From NCBI GenBank assembly GCA_036675275.1, contig JAKFFG010000070.1, positions 1-64,000 on the forward strand: DNA of 64,000 nt, written 5' to 3'. The notes under the pieces are model-generated. The model was not told the origin of the DNA. It did not search any database and saw only the letters and a program-made list of their open reading frames with translations. Both the position numbers and the translations under genes were made by a program. The stretch is from Pollutimonas sp036675275 (GTDB taxonomy: Bacteria; Pseudomonadota; Gammaproteobacteria; Burkholderiales; Burkholderiaceae_B). Numbering within the stretch: position 1 is the first letter of the stretch; each line of letters opens with the position of its first letter. Positions 6,854 to 16,391 of this stretch are shown one piece after another.

Positions 6854-7780
6854 TCAGTCGTCTATCGCGTCCCGCCGCCTGCCGCCCCAAACAGCTGCCA
6901 GGCTGGCAAAGAACGCTCCGCACAACAAAGCGACGAAAGCCCACAACGCCGTACCCGCTGCAGCTTTGCGCGCCGTGTCGGCGGCTTCCCGGGCCGTGTT
7001 CTGGGCGCTCTCCAGCGTCTGCACGGCTTGCGTATATACTTCATCCACCCTGGCCTCGGCCTCTTGCTGGCTCAGATTCGTTCGTTGCGCCACCAAGCGT
7101 GCGAGATAGGTTTTGTCTTCGGGAGCAAGGCTGCCACTACCTACGCTTTTAACAAGAATAGTCAGCGCCTCGTTGCGGCCCTGGTTACCAGTTGCATCGG
7201 CAGGGGGTGCGTCAGAACGGAAAAGGCTGTCCACGAAGTAGTCCAGTTGGCCGCTTCCGGCCGCCCCCCCTTCCTGACCGCCCGCCATCGCGGCAGAGCC
7301 GCCAGCGACTGCCGCTGTGGCGGCGCCGGAGGCGACCGACCCCACCGCTTTGGCGCCGCCGCTGACCATGCCGCCTATCGCCGAACCCAGAAAGGCGGCC
7401 GTCACCAAGGTGGCTACGGCCCAACTCAGCATGCCGTGCGCGGTATCACGAAAGTACACTTCGTCGCGATCTGCATCAGTCCATCGGACACGCAGGCGAC
7501 CCGACAGATATCCGCCCATGCCTGACGCAATGATCTGAGTCAGCGCCAGCCATATGGCAGTGGAAATGCCTATGGTGGTCGCGCTGGCGCCTTCGGACGA
7601 CCAGGGAGACACGGAAGACAAGCCCAGGCCCATGCCAAGCAGGACCAAGATCAGGGACAGTGCAGCCGCCGCAGCGGCGCCGGCAAAGATCGCCGCCCAA
7701 GACGTTGCGGAAGAATTGGCGGCTACGGGGGCACGGCCCGCCACCTGATATGGCAAAGGTTCAGTTTGTTCTCGTTGCAT
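6854..7780 (-). CDS. Ala/Gly-rich hypothetical membrane protein
   Basis: A 308-residue inner-membrane protein of unknown function. Hydrophobic segments lie at about residues 22-46 (AAIFAGAAAAAALSLILVLL), 55-82, 98-140 (very rich in Gly, Ala and Ser) and 277-300. Between the third and fourth lies a soluble part (about 150-275) with a charged helix rich in Ala, Glu, Arg and Thr. The frame is open to 7870, but the ATG at 7780 has a GAGGAG site and is chosen. Homologues are sometimes labelled PhnA-like in Burkholderiales; that label has no functional basis that I can see. It heads the reverse-strand group ending in the SYLF lipoprotein. Confidence 0.7.
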   Translation of the reverse strand: MQREQTEPLPYQVAGRAPVAANSSATSWAAIFAGAAAAAALSLILVLLGMGLGLSSVSPWSSEGASATTIGISTAIWLALTQIIASGMGGYLSGRLRVRWTDADRDEVYFRDTAHGMLSWAVATLVTAAFLGSAIGGMVSGGAKAVGSVASGAATAAVAGGSAAMAGGQEGGAAGSGQLDYFVDSLFRSDAPPADATGNQGRNEALTILVKSVGSGSLAPEDKTYLARLVAQRTNLSQQEAEARVDEVYTQAVQTLESAQNTAREAADTARKAAAGTALWAFVALLCGAFFASLAAVWGGRRRDAIDD

Positions 7781-8058
7781 GGTCGACTCCTCGATACTTC
7801 GGCTGGTTTCATGGCCCGTACAAGAAACATATGGCGCGGTTACCGCATGCGGGCGTGCCGAACACAGCAAAGCACGTGCCCGGCCGGAGGGGTGGAAGCG
7901 CCCGCGTCCTAGGGATAGTCTCTATGAAAAATCGATCTGCGGATCTATCGACTCCGCCCAATATGCGTTACCTTGGCATGTCCGCAAGTAGATGGCCTAG
8001 TAAAGAAGTCGTTGATTTTCCGTTTATCCACCTGGTTTCCACCCAAGGAGATGTACAT

Positions 8059-9627
8059 ATGAAAATTCAAGAATGGTTCAAACTCGGTTTAGGAGCCCTT
8101 GCGCTGACCACGGTAATGCATGGCGCGTCCGCTCAAACCAAGGGCGGCACCCTGAGCATGATCATCCAGCCCGAGCCCCCTGTTCTTGTGACCGCGATCA
8201 ACCAGCAAGGCCCCACGCAATATGTGGCCGGGAAAATCTACGAAAGCCTGCTCACCTACTCGCATGACCTCAAACCCATGCCCGGCCTGGCCAAAAGCTG
8301 GGATATGTCATCCGACGGTCTCAGCTATACCTTTCATCTCCATGATGGCGTGACATGGCACGACGGAAAACCGTTCACGGCCGACGACGTCGTGTTTTCG
8401 CTGGCCGACATGCTGCCCAAGACGCACGCCCGAGCCCGCGTCATTCTGAATAAGTATGTAAAGTCGGTCGAAAAAATCGACGACCTGACTGTCAAGATCA
8501 CGCTGAAGACGCCGTTTCCGGCCTTTATGCTCATGTTCGAACCGGGCTTCGCGCCCATGATGCCCAAGCACATCTACGCAGGCTCCGACTACCTGACCAA
8601 TCCGGCAAACCAGAAACCGGTAGGCACCGGGCCATTCATGTTCAATGAATGGAAACGCGGCGAGTACATCAAGCTAGTGCGCAACCCGAACTACTGGAAA
8701 GAGGGCAAGCCTTATCTCGACGAACTCATTTTCAATGTCATTCCCGACGCCGCCTCCCGCGCGGTGGCCTTCGAGCAAGGCACGGTCAGCGTCCTGCGCG
8801 GCGGCGATATCGACAACGTCGATGTCAAGCGGCTTCGCGCCCTGCCCGATGTCGAATACACGACCAAAGGCTGGGAAATGTTCTCGCCCCAGGCCTATCT
8901 TATTTTCAACATGCGCAAGCCGCCCTTCGACAATGTAAAAGTTCGCCAGGCCGTCATGGCTGCAATGAACCGCAAGCTCATCGTCAGCAACATTTTCTTC
9001 GGATTGGGAAAGGTGGCTACCGGGCCCTTCGTGGCGACCGAAATGTTTTACGATCCCAACATGCCGTCGATGGACTTCGACATGAATAAAGCCAAGGCCC
9101 TCATCGAAGAATCGGGCGTCAATCCCGAAGAACACACGATACGCATGCTCAGTTTCCCCTACGGTTCAACGTGGGAACGCCTCGATGAGTACACCAAGCA
9201 AAGTCTCGAACAACTGGGATTCAAGGTGAATCTGGAGTCCACGGATGCGGGCGGCTGGGCCAGCCGCACCGGTAACTGGGATTTCGACCTGACGACAACT
9301 TTCGTCTATCAGTACGGCGACCCGGCATTGGGCGTGGAGCGCTTGTACATTACACCCAACATCGTGAAGGGCTCGCCTTTTGCCAACGTCCAGGGCTACA
9401 GTAATCCCGAGCTCGACAAAGTCTGGGCGGCCGCCGCGTCCGAAGTCGATCCCGCCAAGCGCCAGGAACTCTACACCCAGATTCAGAAGCAACTTGTCAA
9501 CGACGTGGCCAACGGTTTTATTGCCGATATGGAATTCCCCACTCTCTACAAGAAGAACGTCAAGAATCTGGTGAAGACAGCAATCGGCCTGAACGAATCG
9601 TTCGATGACGTTTATATCGAAAAGTAG
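8059..9627 (+). CDS. ABC transporter substrate-binding protein, family 5 (DppA/OppA type)
   Basis: A 522-residue periplasmic binding protein for peptides, opines, nickel chelates or related solutes (SBP_bac_5). A clear signal peptide MKIQEWFKLGLGALALTTVM ending HGASA-Q fixes the start at 8059, with AAGGAG 8 bases before; the longer open frame from 7660 and the out-of-frame ATG at 8051 are rejected. The family core is visible: GLAKSWDMSSDGLSYTFHL, DDVVFSLADM and the GTGPFMFNEWKRGEYIKLVR segment. It is the first gene of a five-gene run encoding two permeases, a double ATPase and an amidohydrolase. A stem-loop follows the stop. Substrate unknown; the next genes suggest N-acylated or N-carbamoylated compounds. 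Confidence 0.92.
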   Translation: MKIQEWFKLGLGALALTTVMHGASAQTKGGTLSMIIQPEPPVLVTAINQQGPTQYVAGKIYESLLTYSHDLKPMPGLAKSWDMSSDGLSYTFHLHDGVTWHDGKPFTADDVVFSLADMLPKTHARARVILNKYVKSVEKIDDLTVKITLKTPFPAFMLMFEPGFAPMMPKHIYAGSDYLTNPANQKPVGTGPFMFNEWKRGEYIKLVRNPNYWKEGKPYLDELIFNVIPDAASRAVAFEQGTVSVLRGGDIDNVDVKRLRALPDVEYTTKGWEMFSPQAYLIFNMRKPPFDNVKVRQAVMAAMNRKLIVSNIFFGLGKVATGPFVATEMFYDPNMPSMDFDMNKAKALIEESGVNPEEHTIRMLSFPYGSTWERLDEYTKQSLEQLGFKVNLESTDAGGWASRTGNWDFDLTTTFVYQYGDPALGVERLYITPNIVKGSPFANVQGYSNPELDKVWAAAASEVDPAKRQELYTQIQKQLVNDVANGFIADMEFPTLYKKNVKNLVKTAIGLNESFDDVYIEK

Positions 9628-9649
9628 TCCATCGTATAAGCAAGAAGCT

Positions 9650-9674
9650 GTTCCCGGCCGACCATGCCGGGAAC
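9650..9674 (+). repeat. Stem-loop between binding-protein and permease genes
   Basis: GTTCCCGGC and GCCGGGAAC form a perfect 9 bp stem with a 7 nt loop, 23 bp after the binding-protein stop and 33 bp before the permease ATG. No T-run follows, so it is better seen as an mRNA-stabilising or partial-attenuation hairpin that lets the binding protein be made in excess over the membrane subunits. Confidence 0.6.
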
Positions 9675-9707
9675 ACGCCAGCCTACTTCCATTAACAGGA
9701 TTACTGC

Positions 9708-10712
9708 ATGAAATTCCTGCTATTCCTGGCCTCGCGCATAAGTAAAGCCCTTTTCGTGGTACTTGGTGTCGTCATCATCAATTTCTTCCTCATCCGGCTC
9801 GCGCCAGGCGATCCGGCCTCTGTGCTGGCCGGTCAGGCCGGCGCGGGCGACCCCGCTTACCTGGCCTTGTTGCGCGAATCGTTCGGCCTCGACAAACCTG
9901 TCTTCACGCAATTGCTCTTGTACCTGAAAGGCGTGGTTCAACTCGATTTCGGCTATTCATACCGTAATCACGTTCCCGTCCTCGACCTCATTCTCGAACG
10001 CCTGCCGGCCACATTTTTGCTCATGTCCTGCGCCTTTGTATTCTCTATCGTGCTTGGCGTGACCCTTGGCGTAGTGGCCGCCAAGGCGCGTTACAGCAAC
10101 CAGCGCCGCTGGCTCGACAGTACCGTCATGACGGGAGCGCTCGTACTGTATGCCACACCCCTGTTCTGGTTGTCGCTCATGGGCATTCTGCTGTTCTCGG
10201 TCGTGCTGGGCTGGCTGCCGGCTTTCGGCATGGAGTCTGTCGGCTCGCGCTACACCGGCATGGCGCGCGTGCAGGATATCGCCACTCATCTTATTCTTCC
10301 TACCGTCACGCTGGGTTGCTTCTTCATGGCCTTTTACGTGCGGCTGACCCGCGCCTCGATGCTCGAAGTCATAGGCATGGATTTCGTGAAAACGGCAAGA
10401 GCCAAAGGCGTACCTCCGGGCAGCGTCATACGCGTTCACGTGCTGCGCAACGCTTTGCTGCCCGTCATCACATTTGCCGGCATACAACTGGGGCAGATGG
10501 CCGGAGGCGCCGTGCTGACCGAAACGGTGTTTGCATGGCCGGGCATAGGCCGCCTCATGTTCGACGCACTGCTGCAGCGCGACTACCAGCTTCTGCTCGG
10601 TATTTTTTTAGTGACGTCTCTCATGGTGGTGCTCTTCAACTTGCTTACCGACGTCATCTATCGTCTTGTCGACCCCCGTATTGCCGCCGGTTCCCAAGGA
10701 GCCGCGTCATGA
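9708..10712 (+). CDS. ABC transporter permease, DppB/OppB family
   Basis: A 334-residue inner-membrane permease of a peptide-type importer. It opens with a helix (LFVVLGVVIINFFLIRLAPG) ending in the LxPGDP motif of DppB-like proteins, and has the EAA-type cytoplasmic loop around FVKTARAKGVPPGSVIRVHV with the conserved Gly, which contacts the ATPase. About six hydrophobic segments. Its stop overlaps the start of the next permease (ATGA), showing translational coupling. It should pair with the DppC-like subunit as a heterodimer. Confidence 0.93.
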   Translation: MKFLLFLASRISKALFVVLGVVIINFFLIRLAPGDPASVLAGQAGAGDPAYLALLRESFGLDKPVFTQLLLYLKGVVQLDFGYSYRNHVPVLDLILERLPATFLLMSCAFVFSIVLGVTLGVVAAKARYSNQRRWLDSTVMTGALVLYATPLFWLSLMGILLFSVVLGWLPAFGMESVGSRYTGMARVQDIATHLILPTVTLGCFFMAFYVRLTRASMLEVIGMDFVKTARAKGVPPGSVIRVHVLRNALLPVITFAGIQLGQMAGGAVLTETVFAWPGIGRLMFDALLQRDYQLLLGIFLVTSLMVVLFNLLTDVIYRLVDPRIAAGSQGAAS

Positions 10713-11548
10713 AAGCCTTCATACGACGCTACTCGCGCAATTACGGAGCGGTATTTGGCCTGGTTGTCATCCTGCTGGTTGCCGCACTGGCCATTGCCGC
10801 GCCCTTCATCTATGGCAATTCACCTTGGATGATGGTGGCCGCGCCGCTTGTTGAACCCTTTACCGATCCCGCCTACCCCTTCGGCACCGATATGCTGGGC
10901 CGGGACATAACCGCCGGTCTGGTCTGGGGTGCCCGGGTGTCGCTGATGATAGGCCTGGTATCGACCGCCATTGCCCTCGTCTTCGGAATCATCATAGGCG
11001 CCACGGCGGGCTTTTGCGGCGGACGTATCGATGACGCCCTGATGCGGTTCACCGAATTTTTTCAGACCATACCGCAGCTGGCCCTTGCCGTCGTCATCGT
11101 TGCCGTCATGGGCCCCTCGGTGTACTCGATCCTGGGCGCCATTACGGTGGTCTCCTGGCCTCCCGCCGCCCGCCTGGTCCGATCTGAATTCATGACGCTC
11201 AAGCAACGCGAGTTCGTCCAGGCGGCCATCGTGATCGGCCAGAAGCCTTCGCGCATCGTGTGGTCGCAAATTTTGCCCAACGCCATGTCGCCCATCATCG
11301 TGTCCGCATCCTTCATGGTCGCCACCGCCATTCTTACCGAATCAGCCCTGTCATTCCTGGGTTTGGGCGATCGCAACCTGATGAGTTGGGGATTCATGAT
11401 CGGCGCCTCACGCACCATGATACGCGAGGCCTGGTGGATGTGCGTCTGGCCCGGAGTGGCCATCCTGATGACGGTTCTTGCCATCAACCTGATCGGCGAA
11501 GGCATGAACGACGCCCTGAACCCCCAACTGCGCCAACGCGGCGAATGA
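10709..11548 (+). CDS. ABC transporter permease, DppC/OppC family
   Basis: A 279-residue permease, partner of the DppB-like protein. The N-terminal cytoplasmic tail and first helix (YGAVFGLVVILLVAALAIAA) are followed by the family signature FGTDMLGRDITAGLVWGARV. The EAA loop is REFVQAAIVIGQKPSRIVWSQILPN. The start is ATG 10709, overlapping the previous stop as ATGA; the longer open frame from 10316 is a shadow of the neighbour. Its own stop overlaps the ATG of the ATPase gene, so the three transport genes are tightly coupled. Confidence 0.93.
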   Translation: MKAFIRRYSRNYGAVFGLVVILLVAALAIAAPFIYGNSPWMMVAAPLVEPFTDPAYPFGTDMLGRDITAGLVWGARVSLMIGLVSTAIALVFGIIIGATAGFCGGRIDDALMRFTEFFQTIPQLALAVVIVAVMGPSVYSILGAITVVSWPPAARLVRSEFMTLKQREFVQAAIVIGQKPSRIVWSQILPNAMSPIIVSASFMVATAILTESALSFLGLGDRNLMSWGFMIGASRTMIREAWWMCVWPGVAILMTVLAINLIGEGMNDALNPQLRQRGE

Positions 11549-13197
11549 AAAGGCGCATCATGCAAGACAAGGCCCCTCTCCTTTCCGTCCGCAACCTGAC
11601 CATTCCCCTGCCGGCAGGAGGCGACAGACCGTTTGCGGTTCAGGACGTTTCCTACGACGTACGCCGCGGCGAAATCCTGTGCATCGTAGGGGAATCCGGC
11701 TCCGGCAAGTCCCTGAGCGCGAACGCCATCATGGGGCTGCTGCCCGATTATCTTAGGCCCACCACCGGCCAGATATTGTTTCAGGGCCGCGACCTCCTGG
11801 TTGAATCCGAAACGGCGCTGCAGTCCATGCGCGGCAAAGACATGGCCATGATCTTCCAGGAGCCCCTATCGGCATTGAATCCCTTGATGACCGTCGGCAA
11901 GCAGGTATCCGAGGTAATGCAAGTGCACCAGCAATATCCTGGTGATGAACGCCGGAAACGCGTACTCGAGCTGCTCAATTTTGTAGGCTTGCCTGATCCG
12001 GATACGCTTTACGATGTCTATCCTTTCCGGCTTTCGGGCGGTCAACGGCAGCGCGTCATGATAGCCATGGCGCTGGCGCTCGAGCCATCCCTGCTCATCG
12101 CCGATGAGCCCACCACCGCGCTCGATGTCACCACGCAGGCGCAGATTCTCGCGCTGATCATGCGCATTCAAAAAGACAAAGGCATGGGGGTCATGTTTGT
12201 CACCCATGACTTCGGCGTGGTGGCCGAAATAGCACACCGTGTGGCCGTGATGGAGCAAGGCCTGATCGTGGAGCAAGGCCCCGTCGATCAAGTACTGAAT
12301 TCTCCCCAGCATCCTTATACCAGGCGGCTTATCGCGGCCGTGCCGCAGCGCCGTTTTGATGAAACCGGTAACGCCGCGCCGGCACGGCCCATCCTGGAGG
12401 TCAGGAACCTGCACAAGACCTATGTAACCGGCGGCGGATGGCTGGGCAAGAAACGAGTTGTCAAGGCGGTAGACGGCATAAGCTTTACCGTACGTCGGGG
12501 AGAAACACTGGGCATAGTCGGTGAATCGGGTTCCGGAAAGTCCACTGTCGGAAAATGCCTGCTCAAGCTGATCGGAATCAACAGCGGCGAAATGCTGTTC
12601 GACGGACGAGACATTGCACCATTCTCCGAAATTCAGTTTCGTCCCATGCGCAACAATATTCAGATGATATTCCAGGACCCATATGCTTCACTCAATCCCA
12701 GGCATACAGTCGGGAAAAGCATAAGCGACGGCCCGGTGGCCGGCGGAAAGTCGCGCGCCGCCGCCGAGGCGCGGGCCCGCGAACTGCTCGAACTTGTCGG
12801 GCTGGACGCTTCCGCATTCGAACGCTATCCCAACCAGTTCTCCGGCGGTCAACGCCAACGCATCGGCATTGCCCGTGCATTGGCCATGGACCCGCAGGTA
12901 CTGGTCGCAGACGAAGCGGTATCAGCGCTGGACGTATCCGTTCAGGCGCAGGTACTTGAATTGCTGTTATCCCTGCAAGCCAGATTGCAGATTGCCATGA
13001 TTTTCATCACTCACGACTTGCGCGTGGCGGCACAGATATGCAATTCGGTCGCCGTCATGCACCAGGGAAAAATAGTGGAGCATGGACGGCCGTCACAGAT
13101 TTTCGACTCCCCGCAAACTCCATATACGCAAAGCCTCATTGCGGCGGTACCGGGCAAGCACTGGCATCCGAACGTGCGTGCCGAGAACCCGTCATAA
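11545..13197 (+). CDS. Fused dipeptide-type ABC transporter ATPase (DppD-DppF fusion)
   Basis: A 550-residue protein with two ABC ATPase domains in one chain, serving the permease pair upstream. Domain 1 has Walker A GESGSGKS near residue 50, signature LSGGQRQRV and Walker B LLIADEPTTALD. Domain 2 has Walker A GESGSGKST near residue 325, signature FSGGQRQRI and Walker B VLVADEAVSALD, where Ala replaces the usual Pro as is common in DppF-type domains. Both domains end with the oligopeptide C-terminal motif (HPYTRRLIAAVP and TPYTQSLIAAVP). ATG 11545 overlaps the permease stop (ATGA); ATG 11560 is an alternative start. Confidence 0.93.
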   Translation: MKRRIMQDKAPLLSVRNLTIPLPAGGDRPFAVQDVSYDVRRGEILCIVGESGSGKSLSANAIMGLLPDYLRPTTGQILFQGRDLLVESETALQSMRGKDMAMIFQEPLSALNPLMTVGKQVSEVMQVHQQYPGDERRKRVLELLNFVGLPDPDTLYDVYPFRLSGGQRQRVMIAMALALEPSLLIADEPTTALDVTTQAQILALIMRIQKDKGMGVMFVTHDFGVVAEIAHRVAVMEQGLIVEQGPVDQVLNSPQHPYTRRLIAAVPQRRFDETGNAAPARPILEVRNLHKTYVTGGGWLGKKRVVKAVDGISFTVRRGETLGIVGESGSGKSTVGKCLLKLIGINSGEMLFDGRDIAPFSEIQFRPMRNNIQMIFQDPYASLNPRHTVGKSISDGPVAGGKSRAAAEARARELLELVGLDASAFERYPNQFSGGQRQRIGIARALAMDPQVLVADEAVSALDVSVQAQVLELLLSLQARLQIAMIFITHDLRVAAQICNSVAVMHQGKIVEHGRPSQIFDSPQTPYTQSLIAAVPGKHWHPNVRAENPS

Positions 13198-13244
13198 GCC
13201 CCTCCTGCTACATCACCGCATCGTTTGATTTACAAGGATCAGCC

Positions 13245-14522
13245 ATGTCTTCTCCCATTTCCACCCTGACGATCGATGGACAGCGACTCTGGCAATCGCT
13301 GATGGATCTGGCGAAAGTCGGGGCCACACCGAAAGGCGGTAATTGCCGTCTGGCACTGTCCGCGCTGGACGGTCAGGCCCGGGACCTCGTCGTGGGCTGG
13401 ATGAAAGACGCGGGCCTCGATGTCAGCATAGACCAGATCGGCAATATCTTCGGGCGCAGGCCGGGACGGAACCCCAATCTCGCGCCCATTGCCACGGGAA
13501 GCCATATCGATACTCAGCCTACCGGTGGAAAATTCGACGGGTGTTTCGGCGTCATGGCAGGTCTTGAAGTCATGCGTCTTCTTCAAGAGCGCAACATAGA
13601 GACCGAAGCGCCGCTCGAACTCATCATCTGGACCAACGAAGAAGGCACGCGCTTTGTTCCGGTGATGATGGGTTCGGGGGTCTTTTGCAGTATTTTTCCG
13701 CTGGAAACGGCGTTGTCGGCCACCGACACTGATGGCAAGTCCGTGCGCGACGAATTGGCCCGCATCGGCTATGCCGGTACAAGGCCTGCGCAGGGCCACA
13801 AGCTGGGCAAGTATTTCGAGGCCCACATAGAGCAAGGACCAATACTCGAAGCAGAAGACAAAGTCATTGGCGTGGTCACCGGTTCGCTGGGACTGCGTTG
13901 GTACGACCTCACCGTGACGGGCATGGAGGCGCATGCCGGACCAACCCCCATGCCTTTGCGTCGCGACGCCCTGTTTGCCGCCACCCACATCATGCAGGAA
14001 GTTGTTCGCATTGCATTGCGTTACGCGCCCGAAGGCCGCGGTACAGTGGGTGTAGCCAACGTATATCCTTCCTCACGCAACGTAATTCCGGGCAGGGTCA
14101 GCTTCACCGTCGACCTGCGTCATGAAAACGCGGCCAAACTGGCTGAGATGGACAAGGCGCTGCGTGCAGCGTGTCATCGCCTGGCCGCCGGCGAACTTGC
14201 CGGCTTTCCGGTCGAGGTAAAGCTGGAAGACGTACAGCACTTCCCGCCCACCCCGTTTGCACCAGATCTCATTGCCGCCGTACGCGACCAAGCTGAAGAA
14301 CGCGGCTATTCCTGGCAAAATATCGTCACAGGGGCGGGCCACGACGCGGTATACGTGGCGACAGCCAATCCGACCGCCATGATCTTCGTTCCCTGCAAAA
14401 ATGGCATCAGCCACAATGAGATCGAAGACGCCAAACCCGAACACCTGGAAGCCGGCGCGAATGTCCTGCTGGGCGCCATGCTGATGCATGCAGGGTTGCA
14501 TGACACCAGCAGCAATCCGTGA
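13245..14522 (+). CDS. M20 family Zn-dependent hydrolase (N-carbamoyl-L-amino-acid hydrolase / allantoate amidohydrolase-like)
   Basis: A 425-residue cytoplasmic dimetal amidohydrolase. Metal-site motifs are ATGSHIDTQPTGGKFDG (His, Asp) about residues 80-97 and IWTNEEGTRF (Glu pair) about 125-134; GLRWYDLTVTGMEAHAGPTPM and the C-terminal GAGHDAVYVA match the carbamoylase subgroup. It would release an amino acid, ammonia and CO2 from an N-carbamoyl or ureido substrate. AAGGATC precedes ATG 13245. It sits 47 bp after the ABC ATPase and overlaps the EamA gene, so it probably acts on the imported solute. The exact substrate (beta-ureidopropionate, N-carbamoyl amino acid, allantoate) cannot be decided from sequence. 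Confidence 0.88.
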   Translation: MSSPISTLTIDGQRLWQSLMDLAKVGATPKGGNCRLALSALDGQARDLVVGWMKDAGLDVSIDQIGNIFGRRPGRNPNLAPIATGSHIDTQPTGGKFDGCFGVMAGLEVMRLLQERNIETEAPLELIIWTNEEGTRFVPVMMGSGVFCSIFPLETALSATDTDGKSVRDELARIGYAGTRPAQGHKLGKYFEAHIEQGPILEAEDKVIGVVTGSLGLRWYDLTVTGMEAHAGPTPMPLRRDALFAATHIMQEVVRIALRYAPEGRGTVGVANVYPSSRNVIPGRVSFTVDLRHENAAKLAEMDKALRAACHRLAAGELAGFPVEVKLEDVQHFPPTPFAPDLIAAVRDQAEERGYSWQNIVTGAGHDAVYVATANPTAMIFVPCKNGISHNEIEDAKPEHLEAGANVLLGAMLMHAGLHDTSSNP

Positions 14523-15415
14523 GCACGGCGTCTCTTTCACCTGCTGCAACAGCCTCCAGCCAGAGACTGGGCCTATTGGCATTCTTTGGCGGGCTGTTTT
14601 GTCTTTCCATTTTCGACGCCTCCAGCAAGTACCTGCTGGAGACCTACCCCGCTCCCTTTTTGAATGTCATGCGTTACAGCACCGTGGCACTCATAGGCGT
14701 ATTCATGCTTGCCCGGCACCGCGATTTCCGGCTATGGAAGTCGCCGCATAAGGGCCTGCTTATATTGCGGGGTGTCGCGCTGGGCACTGTGGGCACGTGT
14801 TTCATGACGGCGCTGATCTGGATGCCGCTGGCTGAAGCCACCGCCATCTATTTCACTTCTCCATTGATCGTGGTGGCCTTGTCTCCCTGGATGCTCCAGG
14901 AGCGCGTCACCGCCACGCAGTGGCTGGCCCTGGCGGCAGGTTTCTGCGGCATGCTGCTCATCATCAGGCCTGGAAACGATCTCCCTTGGCTGGGCACCGG
15001 GCTGATGGTGATCTCGGCAATAAGCTTTGCCATTTTCCAGCTGCTGACACGCAGGCTGTCCGACAAGGTGCCGGGGCATGTTCAATATAGCTACGCCGCC
15101 TTCATCTGTCTGATCATCACTGCCGTGCCGGCGCCATTCTTTCCTCCCAGCCCCTGGCCGGACTGGCAAGATCTGCTTTTCATTGTGGGACTGGGACTAT
15201 GCAATGGCGCCGCCCAACTGTTGCTTATCGTGGCATTTCAACGCGTGAATGCATCGACGCTCGCACCATTCAACTACTTTCAATTGCTGATGGCCCTCGG
15301 ATTCAGCACCCTGTGGTTCAAGCAGACACCCGACATGCTGGCGCAGGCCGGGATGGTCCTCATCATAGTGGCCGGAATTTTTCTGGCCGCCCGCCGCAAC
15401 CGCGGATCTGCCTGA
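14519..15415 (+). CDS. EamA/DMT-family transporter
   Basis: A 298-residue inner-membrane protein with ten predicted hydrophobic helices in two homologous halves, the DMT (EamA) arrangement; many relatives export amino acids or metabolites. The first half carries GGLFCLSIFDASSKYLLETY and the second FNYFQLLMALGFSTLWFKQ, both standard for the family. It starts with GTG at 14519, overlapping the hydrolase TGA (GTGA). Co-expression with an importer and an amidohydrolase suggests it exports a product or by-product of that pathway. It is convergent with ghrA with two bases between the stops. Confidence 0.88.
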   Translation: MSTASLSPAATASSQRLGLLAFFGGLFCLSIFDASSKYLLETYPAPFLNVMRYSTVALIGVFMLARHRDFRLWKSPHKGLLILRGVALGTVGTCFMTALIWMPLAEATAIYFTSPLIVVALSPWMLQERVTATQWLALAAGFCGMLLIIRPGNDLPWLGTGLMVISAISFAIFQLLTRRLSDKVPGHVQYSYAAFICLIITAVPAPFFPPSPWPDWQDLLFIVGLGLCNGAAQLLLIVAFQRVNASTLAPFNYFQLLMALGFSTLWFKQTPDMLAQAGMVLIIVAGIFLAARRNRGSA

Positions 15416-15417
15416 GA

Positions 15418-16350
15418 TCAGTAGCCGCGATCCCGAAGCACCACTCCCGTCATGGGTTCTCCGCGCATGTAGCGCCTGATCTTGTCGGCGACCTGGGCAA
15501 TGGTCTCTTCGCGCAAGCTTGCGGCGGCGGTATGGGGAGTGATGGTAATGCGAGCGTCCTTCCAGAACGGATGGCCGTGTGGCAAGGGTTCTTCGCGGAA
15601 CACATCAAGGGTTGCACCACTGATATGTCCGGAATCGAGCAGGGCCAGCAGGTCTTCCTCGATCAAGTGCTCGCCGCGGCCGACATTGACGAGATAGGCA
15701 CCCGGAAGCAGCTGCTGCAGCGTATCGCGGCACAGAATGCCCGTCGTTTCAGGAGTAAGCGGCAGCGTATTGATCAATACGCGGGTCCGGGCAAGAAATT
15801 CGGGCAGTTGTCCTGCTCCCGAAAAGCCCTCTATTCCGGCTATCTCTTTGGCGCTGCGGGACCAGCCTGCGACCGGGTAGTCGAGTCCCGCCAGAGTTTG
15901 CGCCACGCGAGTGCCCATGACACCCAGACCCATCACGCCCACCGTCCATTTCTTCCTTTGAATGTCGGGCAGAGGCTGCCATACCTGCTTTTGCTGCTGC
16001 TTCTCATACTCATCGAAGCGGCGCGAAGCGCGGACGAGCGCATAGACGGCATATTCCGCCATTTGGGCCGACATTCCCGCATCTTCAAGACGCACCACAG
16101 CGACGTCTTGACGCAAGCCCGGCAGCTTGACAACGGCATCCACGCCGGCACCCAGGTTGAACACAGCCTTCAGGCTCGGCTCACGCAGGAAGATATCGAC
16201 AGGAGGGTTCCACACGATGGCAAGCTGTGCGCCGACCGCAGGGCCGTCGTCGGTCCAGGGAGAGATATCCGCCCCCGGAATCAGGGCCTGCAACGGTTTT
16301 ATCCAGGTGTCAGGGTTGACGTCATGGGCGGAGGCAAAAATTATTTTCAC
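15418..16350 (-). CDS. ghrA: Glyoxylate/hydroxypyruvate reductase A (D-2-hydroxyacid dehydrogenase)
   Basis: A 310-residue NAD(P)H-dependent reductase of 2-oxoacids such as glyoxylate and hydroxypyruvate. The Rossmann motif is GVMGLGVMGTRVAQTLAGL (about residues 138-156). The catalytic set is Arg in NVGRGEHLIEEDL, Glu in FREEPLPHGHPFW and His in ITPHTAAAS. The short N-terminal domain and length match GhrA rather than longer SerA-type enzymes. It is divergent from the transaminase gene across a 78 bp spacer holding a palindrome. It could reduce a 2-oxoacid or semialdehyde formed by the transaminase. Confidence 0.9.
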   Translation of the reverse strand: MKIIFASAHDVNPDTWIKPLQALIPGADISPWTDDGPAVGAQLAIVWNPPVDIFLREPSLKAVFNLGAGVDAVVKLPGLRQDVAVVRLEDAGMSAQMAEYAVYALVRASRRFDEYEKQQQKQVWQPLPDIQRKKWTVGVMGLGVMGTRVAQTLAGLDYPVAGWSRSAKEIAGIEGFSGAGQLPEFLARTRVLINTLPLTPETTGILCRDTLQQLLPGAYLVNVGRGEHLIEEDLLALLDSGHISGATLDVFREEPLPHGHPFWKDARITITPHTAAASLREETIAQVADKIRRYMRGEPMTGVVLRDRGY

Positions 16351-16391
16351 GCAAGCGGCTCGCAGTAAGAAAAGGAAGGCAACTTAATATA

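Noticed and set aside
7843..7852. CCGCATGCGG palindrome upstream of the peptide-type binding protein
   Set aside because: GC-rich 10 bp palindromes are common by chance here, it is over 200 bp from the start, and no regulator is linked to it.
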